Positions 54,332 to 62,251 of a DNA stretch of 62,251 nucleotides are shown here, in pieces. The DNA comes from a virus. The stretch covers positions 1-62,251 of IMG/VR virus record IMGVR_UViG_3300035661_000066; one strand, given 5' to 3'. The notes under the pieces are model-generated. The model worked only from the letters and a program-made list of their open reading frames with translations, searched no databases and was not told the DNA's origin. Made by a program: the position numbers and the translations under genes. The stretch's first letter is position 1. Every line of letters begins with the position of its first letter.

Positions 54332-55870
54332 ATGGACAATTTCACCCTCCATCCGGGGCTGGTCCGCTGCGTGCTGGGGCCAAAATTTGCCCAGTCCACG
54401 TTGGGCCCCAACGTGACGGAGCTGGAGGTGGCCCAAGCCATCAGGGATGGCAAGTTGCCGTCTCCCCAACGGTTCCACAACGTCTGGCTCTTTAACCTGC
54501 GCATCACTGGCACGGGCACCGCCTATCGCCGGGCACTTGATGAGTTCGTCTATCGGCCACCGGAGAACTACCTGACTGATGAGTTCCTAGCTCGGTGCAA
54601 TGGGCTGACCGTCATCGTGGAGCATCCAGAGGAGAACTTGCTCAACAGTGAGCAATTCAAAAAACGCAACATCGGGGCTATAATGCTGCCGTACATCTCA
54701 GGTGACGAGGTGTGGGGCATCAGCCGGGTCTATGATGACGAAGCTGCTGAAATTATGGCCAAACACCAACTTTCTACGTCGCCCAGTGTCTACTTCACCA
54801 ACACCGATGACAACACTAAGCTTGACCTGGCTGACGGACGGTCGATCCTGATTGAAGGGAAGCCCGGGCTTCTTGACCACCTGGCAGTCTGCCTCCAGGG
54901 GGTTTGGGACAAGGGTGGCCCTCCAACCGGTGTCGATTCCGCCCACGCCAGCAGTGGCCAGGTGGACCAAGCGGGGGAGCTCCCCCAGTCTGAACGTACT
55001 ACATACGCATTGAAGGACAGTGCCATGCCAACTGAAAATGAGTCCAAGAAGGACAATCTGGAAGAAGTTGCCCGCAAGGACAGCGGCGATGGTGAGAGCT
55101 GGATGAAGCACCTGGAGAAGATCTCCTCGGCTTTTGAATCCCTCGCCAACCGCATTACCAAGCTGGAGGACGAACGCACCCGCGCCGATTCCGCCAAGAA
55201 GGATGAGGGCTCGATGCCGGGTGAAGCTCTACCGACCGCCGCCTCGATGGACGCCGACAAGGCCAAGAAGGACACCGAGGAGGGCAAAACCATGGCTGAC
55301 AAGGCTAAGAAGGATGCCGAGAAGGCGGCCGAGGAGGAAGCCAAGGCTAAGAAGGACGCTGAGGAAGAAGCCAAGCGCAAGGAAGAGGAGGAGGAGAAGG
55401 CTCGCAAGGACGCTGATGAGCGCATCGCTCGTCTCGAGTCCGCGGTGACCCACATCCCGAAGTCTTGCTTCGATGATGACTACAGCGAGATGGCCAAGCA
55501 CCAGGCGAAAGCTGATAGCGTGTACGCCGCCTTCGGAGACTCGGCCCCGGGTCCGCTGCGTGGTGAGACGCTGCAAGCCTACCGCACGCGACTGGCTAGC
55601 GGCCTGAAGAACCACAGCGAGGCCTGGAAGGGCGTCGACCTGTCCCGAGTGGACAGCTCGGTGCTGAGCATCGCTGAGGAGCAGATCTACGCGGATGCCG
55701 CCAAGTCGGCCATGAACCCGACGGATATTCCGGAGGACATGCTGATTGAGCGCACCCGCAAGGATGAGACCGGCCGCGTCATCAAGACCTTTATCGGCAA
55801 GCCGAGCGCCTGGACCAATCAATTCAAGGCGCCGCGCATGATTCAGCGCCAAATCAACAAGGGGGCCTAA
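54332..55870 (+). CDS. Prohead protease (DUF2213-like) fused to scaffold
   Basis: This 512-residue protein starts with a DUF2213-type prohead protease domain (about 1-190): VIVEHPEENLLN (candidate His) and QLSTSPSVYF (candidate Ser), then DHLAV. Residues 240-400 are a very Lys/Glu/Ala-rich coiled coil typical of scaffolds, followed by a basic C-terminal capsid-binding region. AGAGGT precedes the ATG. An internal ATG at 55025 probably gives free scaffold. Confidence 0.75.
   Translation: MDNFTLHPGLVRCVLGPKFAQSTLGPNVTELEVAQAIRDGKLPSPQRFHNVWLFNLRITGTGTAYRRALDEFVYRPPENYLTDEFLARCNGLTVIVEHPEENLLNSEQFKKRNIGAIMLPYISGDEVWGISRVYDDEAAEIMAKHQLSTSPSVYFTNTDDNTKLDLADGRSILIEGKPGLLDHLAVCLQGVWDKGGPPTGVDSAHASSGQVDQAGELPQSERTTYALKDSAMPTENESKKDNLEEVARKDSGDGESWMKHLEKISSAFESLANRITKLEDERTRADSAKKDEGSMPGEALPTAASMDADKAKKDTEEGKTMADKAKKDAEKAAEEEAKAKKDAEEEAKRKEEEEEKARKDADERIARLESAVTHIPKSCFDDDYSEMAKHQAKADSVYAAFGDSAPGPLRGETLQAYRTRLASGLKNHSEAWKGVDLSRVDSSVLSIAEEQIYADAAKSAMNPTDIPEDMLIERTRKDETGRVIKTFIGKPSAWTNQFKAPRMIQRQINKGA
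55025..55870 (+). CDS. Internal-start scaffold form (Nu3-like)
   Basis: ATG 55025 (codon 232 of the protease-scaffold) is in frame, preceded by AAGGAC at suitable spacing, and falls exactly at the junction between protease and coiled coil. It would give a 281-residue scaffold without the protease, as lambda Nu3 does from gene C. Inferred. Confidence 0.5.
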   Translation: MPTENESKKDNLEEVARKDSGDGESWMKHLEKISSAFESLANRITKLEDERTRADSAKKDEGSMPGEALPTAASMDADKAKKDTEEGKTMADKAKKDAEKAAEEEAKAKKDAEEEAKRKEEEEEKARKDADERIARLESAVTHIPKSCFDDDYSEMAKHQAKADSVYAAFGDSAPGPLRGETLQAYRTRLASGLKNHSEAWKGVDLSRVDSSVLSIAEEQIYADAAKSAMNPTDIPEDMLIERTRKDETGRVIKTFIGKPSAWTNQFKAPRMIQRQINKGA

Positions 55871-55873
55871 ACC

Positions 55874-56749
55874 ATGGCTAGCAACATCTCCTTCAACCCG
55901 TATCTCACCACCAACGGGGCTGGTAGCTTCTCGGTTCAGTCCGATGGCTACGTCCAAGGCTCGGCGCTGGATGATCCGACCATCCGCAACCGCCTGGCTG
56001 GTGGCTGGCTGAACAGCACCGAAACCCTGCCGATGTGGGGTGGCATCGCCATCTACGAGAACGTCCCACCGGCTGGCTACGACGGCACCTATGGGGGCCC
56101 GGTAGGTCGCGCCACCAGCCTGGCTAACCTGACCGGCTTCTCGGTGTTGAACCAGGCCCATAACTGGGTGACCTCGCCGCAGTCGCAGGCTCCGTCGGCT
56201 GGTTCCGGCATGACCGTGCCGTTCTACCGCATGGGCTCGGGTGCCCGTATCGTGGTCGGTTGCGACGCGAGCCTGATCGCGGCTGTCCAGGGTGGCCTGA
56301 TCACCCAGAACGTGTCCTGGGACTTCAACAACCAGGTGCTGCAGGCCTACAACTCGACCGCCACCGTGGCCCTGACCAGCATGACCGCTACCTACGCCAA
56401 CGGCGTGTACACCATCGCTTGCGTGGCCTCGGCTGCTACCTTGGTGGGTGCGGTCGGTGACTACATCACCATCTCCGGGGCGACCAACGCCGGTACCGGT
56501 GGTAATGCCCTGGTCAACGGCAACTTCCAGGTGACTGCGTTCACCAACAGCCAGAACTTCAGCTTCCAGGTCGTCGCGGCTTCCGGCGCCATTGGCGTCA
56601 TTGCCGGTTCCCCGGTGCTGAACGAAGGTACTGGTGCCCTGCCGGTGAAGATCCTCGGGGTCAACACCAACAGCAAGGTGATCAAGTACGACCCGATCAA
56701 CAACTACGTGAACTGGACCGTCGGCAATGCGGCCCTGATCCAGATCTAA
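55874..56749 (+). CDS. Head decoration / structural cement protein with FCCH-like module
   Basis: This 291-residue protein lies between scaffold and major capsid genes, where cement proteins are encoded. Residues of about 165-250 include GDYITISGATNAGTGG ... VNGNFQVTAFTNSQNFSF, matching the beta module in the sheath and baseplate J proteins. The rest is beta-rich. A surface-decoration role is inferred. Confidence 0.6.
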   Translation: MASNISFNPYLTTNGAGSFSVQSDGYVQGSALDDPTIRNRLAGGWLNSTETLPMWGGIAIYENVPPAGYDGTYGGPVGRATSLANLTGFSVLNQAHNWVTSPQSQAPSAGSGMTVPFYRMGSGARIVVGCDASLIAAVQGGLITQNVSWDFNNQVLQAYNSTATVALTSMTATYANGVYTIACVASAATLVGAVGDYITISGATNAGTGGNALVNGNFQVTAFTNSQNFSFQVVAASGAIGVIAGSPVLNEGTGALPVKILGVNTNSKVIKYDPINNYVNWTVGNAALIQI

Positions 56750-56764
56750 CAAGGACCGCGAACT

Positions 56765-57784
56765 ATGGCTAACGCAACCCCCTCTTTCGTAATGGTCAAC
56801 CCGTCGTATGTGATGCCGGAAATCCTGCTGCAGTACCAGCAGGCATCCGGTGCCTTCGATACCCTGGCTACCGGTGATCCGCTGGTACGCCTGGGTGAGG
56901 GTGACCTGGCTGTCTACATGAAGCGTCTCGACGTCCGTACCAAGGTAGCTGCTGGCCAGTCGGCCTACAACCAGCTGCCGTCGGCCACCGTGACCGCCAA
57001 CATGATCAGCACCCCGACCTACCTGCTTCGCACCCGCGCCGAGTATGACCACCACGATACGGCCGCCTTCGGCCGCTGGGGCGCCTCGATTGTGGATGCA
57101 CAGCGTCTGGCTATGCGCCAGGGCATCTTCCAACAGATGCGTAACGGCCTGCTGTATGGCTTCAACCCGGTGAACGGTGAGGGCCTGCTGAACACCAACG
57201 GCGCCACTGCCGTGAACCTGCCGGCTGACTCGAACGGCAATACCACCATCAGCACCTATGACAACGGCCAGCTGGCCACGTTCCTGCTGCAGCAGATCGG
57301 CGCTGCCAAGACCCGCACCATGCAGGTCGGCATCCCGGTCCGCGTCACCATCCTGACCACCCAGCGGATCCTGGCCGCCATCAGCTACCAAGGCATCGTG
57401 CAGCTGACCCAGTACCAGCGGATCGGCGGCGGTGTGAACACCACGGCTGGGACGGTAGCCAACGTGGCAGAGTGGAATGACGATGAGGTAATGTGGGTAG
57501 CCGACGACACCCTGATCGGCAAGGGCGCCGGCGGTACCGACGTGATCGTCGTCACCATCCCGGAGGTAAAGAAGCCGGCCTCGGGTCGCATCAACACCAA
57601 CGAGTTCGCCAAGCTGGCACCCGGATTCGAGGGCTGCAACGTACAGCTGTGCGACATGCCGGCACCGCGTGAGATCCCGACTCCGCTGCCTGGTGGTGCC
57701 ATCGACGTGCTGTCCGAGCTCCGTGTGACCTCGGGCTGGGCAGTCCGTCCGGAAGCTACCACCATCATTTCGGCCGGCTTCTAA
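56765..57784 (+). CDS. Major capsid protein (DUF2184 / HK97 fold)
   Basis: This 339-residue protein follows the DUF2184 major capsid pattern: MPEILLQYQQASGAFDTLATGD, LRTRAEYDHHDTAAFG, and the long ARRLAMRQGIFQQMRNGLLYG-like spine helix near 118-138. It is followed by a strong hairpin, as usual after abundant capsid genes. Confidence 0.85.
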   Translation: MANATPSFVMVNPSYVMPEILLQYQQASGAFDTLATGDPLVRLGEGDLAVYMKRLDVRTKVAAGQSAYNQLPSATVTANMISTPTYLLRTRAEYDHHDTAAFGRWGASIVDAQRLAMRQGIFQQMRNGLLYGFNPVNGEGLLNTNGATAVNLPADSNGNTTISTYDNGQLATFLLQQIGAAKTRTMQVGIPVRVTILTTQRILAAISYQGIVQLTQYQRIGGGVNTTAGTVANVAEWNDDEVMWVADDTLIGKGAGGTDVIVVTIPEVKKPASGRINTNEFAKLAPGFEGCNVQLCDMPAPREIPTPLPGGAIDVLSELRVTSGWAVRPEATTIISAGF

Positions 57785-57797
57785 GCTGGCTCAAGGT

Positions 57798-57817
57798 CCC
57801 GGGGCTTCGGCCCCGGG
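57798..57817 (+). terminator. TTCG-loop hairpin after the major capsid gene
   Basis: CCCGGGGC (57798-57805) and GCCCCGGG (57810-57817) form an 8-bp G/C stem capped by the stable TTCG loop. No T-run follows. It probably stabilises or partly terminates the capsid mRNA. Confidence 0.7.
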
Positions 57818-57840
57818 CGCTGACACCTAAGGAGACACAA

Positions 57841-58341
57841 ATGGCTAAGTTGTTCGTCGCCAACGCATCCAAGCAAGTGCAGGAGTTCCACTACTGGGCA
57901 CCCGATTCCCGCCGTCCGCTGATTCAGAACATCCAACCGGGTACCCAGCAGCAGATCTGGCAGGAAGCGCCGCGTGATCAGCTGGAAATGATCGTTCACC
58001 AACACGAGATGTATGGCATCAAACCGGCCTCTGAGCTTGATCGCAACCCGGGCTACGCTGGGCTGGTCTACGCCTTCGACAAGCCGATCACCACCAGCCG
58101 CATCGAGGCTGCCATCGAGCAGAACAACGACGCGCTGGACCGCAATGCCCAGGAGCGTCGCAAAGAGGCCGCCCTTGCCACCGACGCTGCCATGGACCAG
58201 CTGGGTGAAGAAACTGGCCTCCACCACTCCAGCCTGGAGGTAGAGATTGTGGAAGAGCGCCGCCCGGACGCCGATACCACGGTTAACGAAACTGTGGCCG
58301 TCGAGAAGCCTGGCTCCCGCAGCCGCCGCGCGCGAGGCTAA
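57841..58341 (+). CDS. Head-associated protein, unknown
   Basis: This 166-residue protein has a compact N-terminal domain (KLFVANASKQVQEFHYWAPD) and a charged helical C-terminus. It lies after the capsid gene with AAGGAG before its ATG. Possibly a head fibre or completion protein. No family recognised. Confidence 0.5.
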   Translation: MAKLFVANASKQVQEFHYWAPDSRRPLIQNIQPGTQQQIWQEAPRDQLEMIVHQHEMYGIKPASELDRNPGYAGLVYAFDKPITTSRIEAAIEQNNDALDRNAQERRKEAALATDAAMDQLGEETGLHHSSLEVEIVEERRPDADTTVNETVAVEKPGSRSRRARG

Positions 58342-58343
58342 TC

Positions 58344-58784
58344 ATGAATCCGACGTTGGCTGACTTCCAGCTGTTCATCCGGAACATCATGGGGGTGCCG
58401 ACGTCGGCCCTCCCTGATACGTCGCCGGTCATCACCGACGCCTTCAACTACGCGTTGGAGATCGTGCTGCCGGTCATTCAAACCGTCTCCCCCACCCTAT
58501 ACAACCAAGCGGTCTACAACCTGGGTGGCGACTACCTGCTTAACTGGGCACCTGACCAGACAGGTTCGTCCTACTTCGCGAACTTGCGCAAGACGATGAA
58601 CCTCAACTCCTTCACCGCCGGTGTAATTCAGGCCAGCGCGGACAGCTCCACATCGGAGTCCAAGCTGACCCCGGAGTTTATGAAGGAGCTGACGCTGGCT
58701 AATCTGCAGCAGCTGAAGACCCCGTACGGCCGCTGGTACATCCAGATTGCCCAAGCCTACGGTACCAACTGGGGGCTGACATGA
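58344..58784 (+). CDS. Head-tail connector/adaptor candidate
   Basis: This 146-residue, mainly helical protein (ADFQLFIRNIMGVPTSALPD) has the size and position of phage adaptor proteins that sit under the portal. It overlaps the next gene by 4 bases. Assigned by position. Confidence 0.5.
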   Translation: MNPTLADFQLFIRNIMGVPTSALPDTSPVITDAFNYALEIVLPVIQTVSPTLYNQAVYNLGGDYLLNWAPDQTGSSYFANLRKTMNLNSFTAGVIQASADSSTSESKLTPEFMKELTLANLQQLKTPYGRWYIQIAQAYGTNWGLT

Positions 58785-59269
58785 TCATCAACCTCGGGGT
58801 TATCGACCTGCCTTACCGCGTCTACAGCGAGCCGAGTCCCCCGAAGAAGATCACCAAGCGCAAGAAGCCACCAAAACCTGCTGAGCCCACCCTGGCTACC
58901 ACGACCACTGGGAGCGTGGCGGAGGAGCTTGAGAGCCAATATGGCATCATGGCGGTTTTTGCTGACAAATATAGTGCTAAAATAGCGGCTGAGCTGGAAA
59001 ATGCCGCCGCCGGCGCCATGGAGACCTTCCTGATGGGAGGATCACCGGATCTTGACCTACGCACGGCCTTTGACCAGCTTGAAAGCGACTTCAGGGGGTT
59101 CCTGGATCGCGAGGAGATAGCCCAGGCTGGCGTGGCAGGGGTCCCGACTAAGGCAGCTTTGGAAGGCATCAACCACCGCCTGAAGGACCCAAGGACTGGC
59201 CAGCGACGCCCCTCCTTCATCGACACGGGGCAGTACCAGGCCAGCTTTAAGATGTGGAAGAGTAAATAG
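58781..59269 (+). CDS. Neck / tail completion protein candidate
   Basis: This 162-residue protein has a Pro/Lys-rich segment (PSPPKKITKRKKPPKPAEP) and a helical core; the end FIDTGQYQASFKMW is typical of gpG/HK97 gp10-like neck proteins (TGxLxxSI). This supports a neck or tail completion role. Confidence 0.5.
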   Translation: MIINLGVIDLPYRVYSEPSPPKKITKRKKPPKPAEPTLATTTTGSVAEELESQYGIMAVFADKYSAKIAAELENAAAGAMETFLMGGSPDLDLRTAFDQLESDFRGFLDREEIAQAGVAGVPTKAALEGINHRLKDPRTGQRRPSFIDTGQYQASFKMWKSK

Positions 59270-59286
59270 GACCAGGAGCAGATGAT

Positions 59287-60276
59287 ATGCCAGGCTTGAA
59301 CGAGCAGTTTCCAACGGAGTTGAACGCGGGGCTTGAGGCCGGGCTTGAGACCCTGTCCTACAACCAGGTCCTGACGTTCACCAAGTACGAGCAGGTCGTG
59401 CTGCCGCTGGATGGCTTCGTGTTCTGGGTGGCCTCCTCACTGCTCAGCAGCTCAGCTACCTTTGGTGCCAGCGCCTTCGATACCTCGTCCTATGACCAAG
59501 AGGCTACGATCGCAGCTCCGCCCTTCACCGTTCAGGTCAAGGGTAGCTTCCACTACTCCACTGAGTTCTTGCAAACGGCTGAGGAGAACTATGGCTGGAA
59601 CCGTGCTATCTTCACGGCGCAGTCTCCAATTGATGAGTTCAACGTCATTTCTGACACGGTGCTCTACCTGACGGAGGTGGATGGCATCAAGTTTGCCTTC
59701 TCTTCGCGTGACGCGTACTATCGTCAGGCAGATCTTCACCACTACCGTGGCGAGGCCATCTACCCCACGATGCTGAGCCAGATCATCGATGACCCACGCC
59801 AGCTGGACACCAAGACCCTGGTGGTGTCCAACAGCTTACCCATCTGGCTGAGCTTTAGCGGTGCCGTGCCAATCTACCCGTCGTTCGCCATGCCCTCGAA
59901 CGTCCGACCGCCCTACATCGCGGCGCATATCGAGCCCAGCAAGACGCAGGCCATCCAAATGGCGCCCAGCTTTGACCAGTTGTCCAACCACTACCAGCTG
60001 GTAGAGGACACGGTGCGGCTGACGATGTTTGGCCTACGCAACAATCAAGCGCTGGACCTGCAAGATCGCATCTTCCAGGCATCGCTAGATGGGGACCTGT
60101 TCGGCATCATGAACATGCCGATCATCCAAGAGGAGAAGAGACCTCAGAATGAGATCAACGCACTGGCCAACTGCAAGGTCCTCGAGCTGCGTGTAAACTA
60201 CTACCAAACCCGTGTTCAAAATTTGGCGCGGCAGCTGATTGCGAAGGCTGTCCCGTCGTACTTCCCGACCGAGTAG
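59287..60276 (+). CDS. Structural protein between neck and sheath genes
   Basis: This 329-residue protein lies after neck genes and before sheath genes. It is alpha/beta with aromatic-rich motifs (TFTKYEQVVLPLDGFVFWV). Such genes are often tail terminator or neck structural proteins. No family recognised. Confidence 0.5.
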   Translation: MPGLNEQFPTELNAGLEAGLETLSYNQVLTFTKYEQVVLPLDGFVFWVASSLLSSSATFGASAFDTSSYDQEATIAAPPFTVQVKGSFHYSTEFLQTAEENYGWNRAIFTAQSPIDEFNVISDTVLYLTEVDGIKFAFSSRDAYYRQADLHHYRGEAIYPTMLSQIIDDPRQLDTKTLVVSNSLPIWLSFSGAVPIYPSFAMPSNVRPPYIAAHIEPSKTQAIQMAPSFDQLSNHYQLVEDTVRLTMFGLRNNQALDLQDRIFQASLDGDLFGIMNMPIIQEEKRPQNEINALANCKVLELRVNYYQTRVQNLARQLIAKAVPSYFPTE

Positions 60277-60304
60277 GTCGATTGTCAACCTGTGGAGACG
60301 CACC

Positions 60305-60664
60305 ATGCCTCAAGTAAACCAGTTCCTTAATTTCCGCAACGCCGTCACCCGCGCGCTGCAACCGGCCAACCTGGACCAGACCGGCGCTCAGCTGGTCGGT
60401 AAGGGTCTGACCGTTACCTTTAACGTGACCGCGGCTACCGTGATCAAAAACAGCTTCGGCCGTGTGGCCAAGATCTCGGTCATTACCGCCGGCTCTACCG
60501 CCGGCAGCGTGAACGACGCTGCTACCACGGGCGCCGCTGCTGTAGGCAACCAGCTGGCTGCAATTCCGAATGCTGTCAGCGTCATCGACCTCGATATGCC
60601 CTTTGCCAACGGCCTCGTGGTCACCCCGGGCACCGGTCAGGTGCTGGCTGTCAGCTTCCAGTAA
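60305..60664 (+). CDS. Small beta structural protein before the sheath
   Basis: This 119-residue Ala/Thr/Val-rich protein begins MPQVNQFLNFRNAVTRALQ. GGAG precedes ATG 60305. It lies directly before the sheath. Possibly a neck or tail-terminator protein. No family recognised. Confidence 0.5.
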   Translation: MPQVNQFLNFRNAVTRALQPANLDQTGAQLVGKGLTVTFNVTAATVIKNSFGRVAKISVITAGSTAGSVNDAATTGAAAVGNQLAAIPNAVSVIDLDMPFANGLVVTPGTGQVLAVSFQ

Positions 60665-60674
60665 GGGGTAAGCC

Positions 60675-62081
60675 ATGACCCAACCGAACATCGTCATTCT
60701 TAACGTCAGTCAGACCACGCCGCCGGCACCTAGCACGCTGCAGCGGACGGGGGCGCTGGTGACGCAGGGTGGGACCAACCTGGCAGCAGGCAGCACCTCG
60801 CTGCTGACCCAGAAGTCGGACCTGACCCCGCTGTTGCCTACGGCCGCCGCCATCTCTAGCGCTGCCTGGTTGACTGGCGTGGTAACCATCACAACCACCA
60901 ACCCGCATGGCCTGGCCAATGGCTCGACGGTGAGCCTGACCATCGCCGGGTTCACGCCCACCGGCTACAATGGTACCTTCACCTGCACCGTGACCGGCGC
61001 CAACACCTTCACCTACCCGCTGACCACCAACCCCGGTGCTGCGACGGTGCAAGGCACGTGGGTACCGTACGCCTCCATCATGCTGCAGCAGATGGCCAAC
61101 ACGTTCTTCGCCCAAGGGTCGAACACCAGCGTCTACGTGCTGGAGCTGGGTGCCGGCACCACGGCGCAGGGCGTAACCGCGCTGGCGGCTTACGACACGG
61201 CAAACCCGAACCAGTTTTACTCGTACCTGGTGCCGCGTGGCTGGGATGCCGAGCCGACGTACGTGCAGCTGATGGCGACCTACACCGGTTTGACAGCGAA
61301 GAAGTACTTCTTCACCACGGTGACCCTGTCGACCTACAGCAGCTTCGTAACAAACGGGACCAGCACGCCGCTGAAATGCGTGTTCATGATGATTGAGGCC
61401 CCGGCTGTCACGAGCAACGTTAGCAGCCCGTTGACGGAATTTACCTTGGCCTCGGTCTTCCAACGCACGCTGAACTACAACCCGAGCCCCTCGAATCAGG
61501 TTACCCCGCTGTGCTTCAGCTACCTGACCGGTGTTACCGTCTATCCGGCTACCGGTCCGCAGGCCGCCGCTTTCAAGACCAACAATGTCAACTACGTCGT
61601 TACGGGTGCTGAGGGCGGGATCAGCAACACCATGCTGGTCTGGGGCCACATGTGCGACGGCAACCCGTTCAACTACTGGTACTCGGTAGACTGGACCCAG
61701 ATCAATCTGGAGCTTGACATCTCCAACGAGATCATCAACGGCTCGAACAACCCGCTGGCGCCGCTGTACTACAACCAGCAGGGCATCAACCGGCTGCAGG
61801 TGCGCGCGCAGAAAACCTTCACCCGAGGCATCGCCTACGGGCTGGTCCTGGGCAATGTCACGGCCAGTCAGTTGTCCGGGGCCGACTTCGCCACGGCGCT
61901 GGGCAATGGTGCTTATGCCGGCCAGTGCGCAGTCAACGCGATCCCGTTCGCCAACTACAACTCGCTCAACCCGTCCGACTACGCCATCGGGAAGTACGCC
62001 GGCCTTGCGGCAGTCTACACGCCGCTGCGCGGGTTCGAGCAGATCGTGTTTAACCTTAACGTGACGAACTTCGTCGCCTAA
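60675..62081 (+). CDS. Tail sheath protein with N-terminal FCCH-like module
   Basis: This 468-residue protein is a contractile sheath: a C-terminal domain with RVFTRGIAYGL-like core and IPFANYNSLNPSDYAIGKYAGL, ending LRGFEQIVFNLNVTNF, a typical sheath closing strand. Near residues 60-130 it has an inserted beta module (GLANGSTVSLTIAGFTPTGY). It directly precedes the tube gene. Its last codons are repeated at 1-43. Confidence 0.85.
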   Translation: MTQPNIVILNVSQTTPPAPSTLQRTGALVTQGGTNLAAGSTSLLTQKSDLTPLLPTAAAISSAAWLTGVVTITTTNPHGLANGSTVSLTIAGFTPTGYNGTFTCTVTGANTFTYPLTTNPGAATVQGTWVPYASIMLQQMANTFFAQGSNTSVYVLELGAGTTAQGVTALAAYDTANPNQFYSYLVPRGWDAEPTYVQLMATYTGLTAKKYFFTTVTLSTYSSFVTNGTSTPLKCVFMMIEAPAVTSNVSSPLTEFTLASVFQRTLNYNPSPSNQVTPLCFSYLTGVTVYPATGPQAAAFKTNNVNYVVTGAEGGISNTMLVWGHMCDGNPFNYWYSVDWTQINLELDISNEIINGSNNPLAPLYYNQQGINRLQVRAQKTFTRGIAYGLVLGNVTASQLSGADFATALGNGAYAGQCAVNAIPFANYNSLNPSDYAIGKYAGLAAVYTPLRGFEQIVFNLNVTNFVA

Positions 62082-62251
62082 CCAGGAGCTGAGCAATGGC
62101 CAGTAACCCGCTTATCGCCCAGGGCACCCTGAACCGGCTGCGTGCGAGCGTCAACATCCCGGGGGTCCCCGCTTTGAACGTCACCGCCCCATATCTGGGC
62201 AAGGCCGGCATCTCGCTGGCCCTTGAAGGTGACATCACGACGCGCATCCCG
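62039..62251. repeat. Right copy of terminal redundancy
   Basis: Matches 1-213 apart from G at 62165 where the left copy has T at 127. This changes tube codon 24 from Phe to Val. Confidence 0.95.
62096..62251 (+). CDS. Tail tube protein, N-terminal part (partial repeat)
   Basis: The first 52 codons of the tube gene, repeated from 58-213. Codon 24 is GTC (Val), unlike TTC (Phe) in the left copy. The frame is open to the window edge. Confidence 0.9.
   Translation, partial: MASNPLIAQGTLNRLRASVNIPGVPALNVTAPYLGKAGISLALEGDITTRIP

Noticed and set aside
55229-57391. 720-codon minus-strand open frame over the capsid genes
   Set aside because: It is antisense to well-supported scaffold, cement and capsid genes. 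Long antisense frames arise from the strong G/C third-position bias; the protein is Arg/Gly/Val/His-rich without motifs.
60651-62096. 481-codon minus-strand frame opposite the sheath gene
   Set aside because: Antisense shadow; the plus strand encodes a recognisable sheath protein.

Overview
The window is one complete genome of a lytic, contractile-tailed (myovirus-like) bacteriophage. Its first 213 bases (1-213) recur at the end (62039-62251) with one mismatch, so the unique genome is about 62,038 bp, read as a circle opened inside the tail sheath/tail tube junction. The redundancy fits a circularly permuted, headful-packaged phage or simple assembly overlap. The host cannot be read directly. 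The high G+C, AGGAG-type ribosome sites, canonical sigma70 promoters and a lambda-R-like endolysin point to a Gram-negative proteobacterium; a beta-proteobacterium is my guess. I saw no integrase, repressor, tRNA, CRISPR array or RNA polymerase gene.

Layout. (1) Plus strand, 60675-62251 and 1-10631: sheath, tube, frameshifted tail-assembly chaperones, tape measure with a lytic transglycosylase domain, baseplate hub/plug/spike/wedge/J genes and tail fibre. (2) Plus strand, 10743-13670: a lysis cassette with a holin candidate, lambda-R-type endolysin, phospholipase-D-like protein, second membrane protein, lipoprotein and patatin-like phospholipase. (3) Minus strand, 13682-42715, transcribed right to left from a family of near-identical sigma70 promoters: nucleotide metabolism (3'-phosphatase, dCMP deaminase, a thymidylate-synthase fold enzyme with a dCMP-type Asp, a kinase with a uracil-DNA-glycosylase-like tail, a MazG-like pyrophosphatase, a SAM methyltransferase), replication (SNF2-type helicase, VRR-NUC, DnaQ-like exonuclease, Cas4-like nuclease, family A polymerase, ligase, J-protein, primase-helicase), and a long run of small accessory genes. 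(4) A roughly 700-bp gene-free switch region (42716-43429) with a 138-bp inverted-repeat element and helically phased A-tracts. (5) Plus strand, 43430-60664: terminases, portal, minor head protein, an embedded second fibre locus with a Nudix gene, a second copy of the 138-bp element, then the protease-scaffold, capsid, connector and neck genes.

How the parts work together. Early transcription runs leftward through nucleotide metabolism and replication, and late transcription runs rightward through packaging, head, tail and lysis. The four-gene block methyltransferase / MazG-like / kinase-glycosylase-like / TS-fold enzyme (19947 down to 16990) resembles in logic the T4 dCTPase / dNMP kinase / dCMP hydroxymethylase set. 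It is the best candidate for a new cytosine-modification pathway. The other unusual systems are the two 138-bp elements with invariant 31-bp arms, the lysis cassette carrying two putative phospholipases, a C-terminal module ending in a WYRN motif shared by three early proteins, and a structured, terminator-linked RNA in an early operon.
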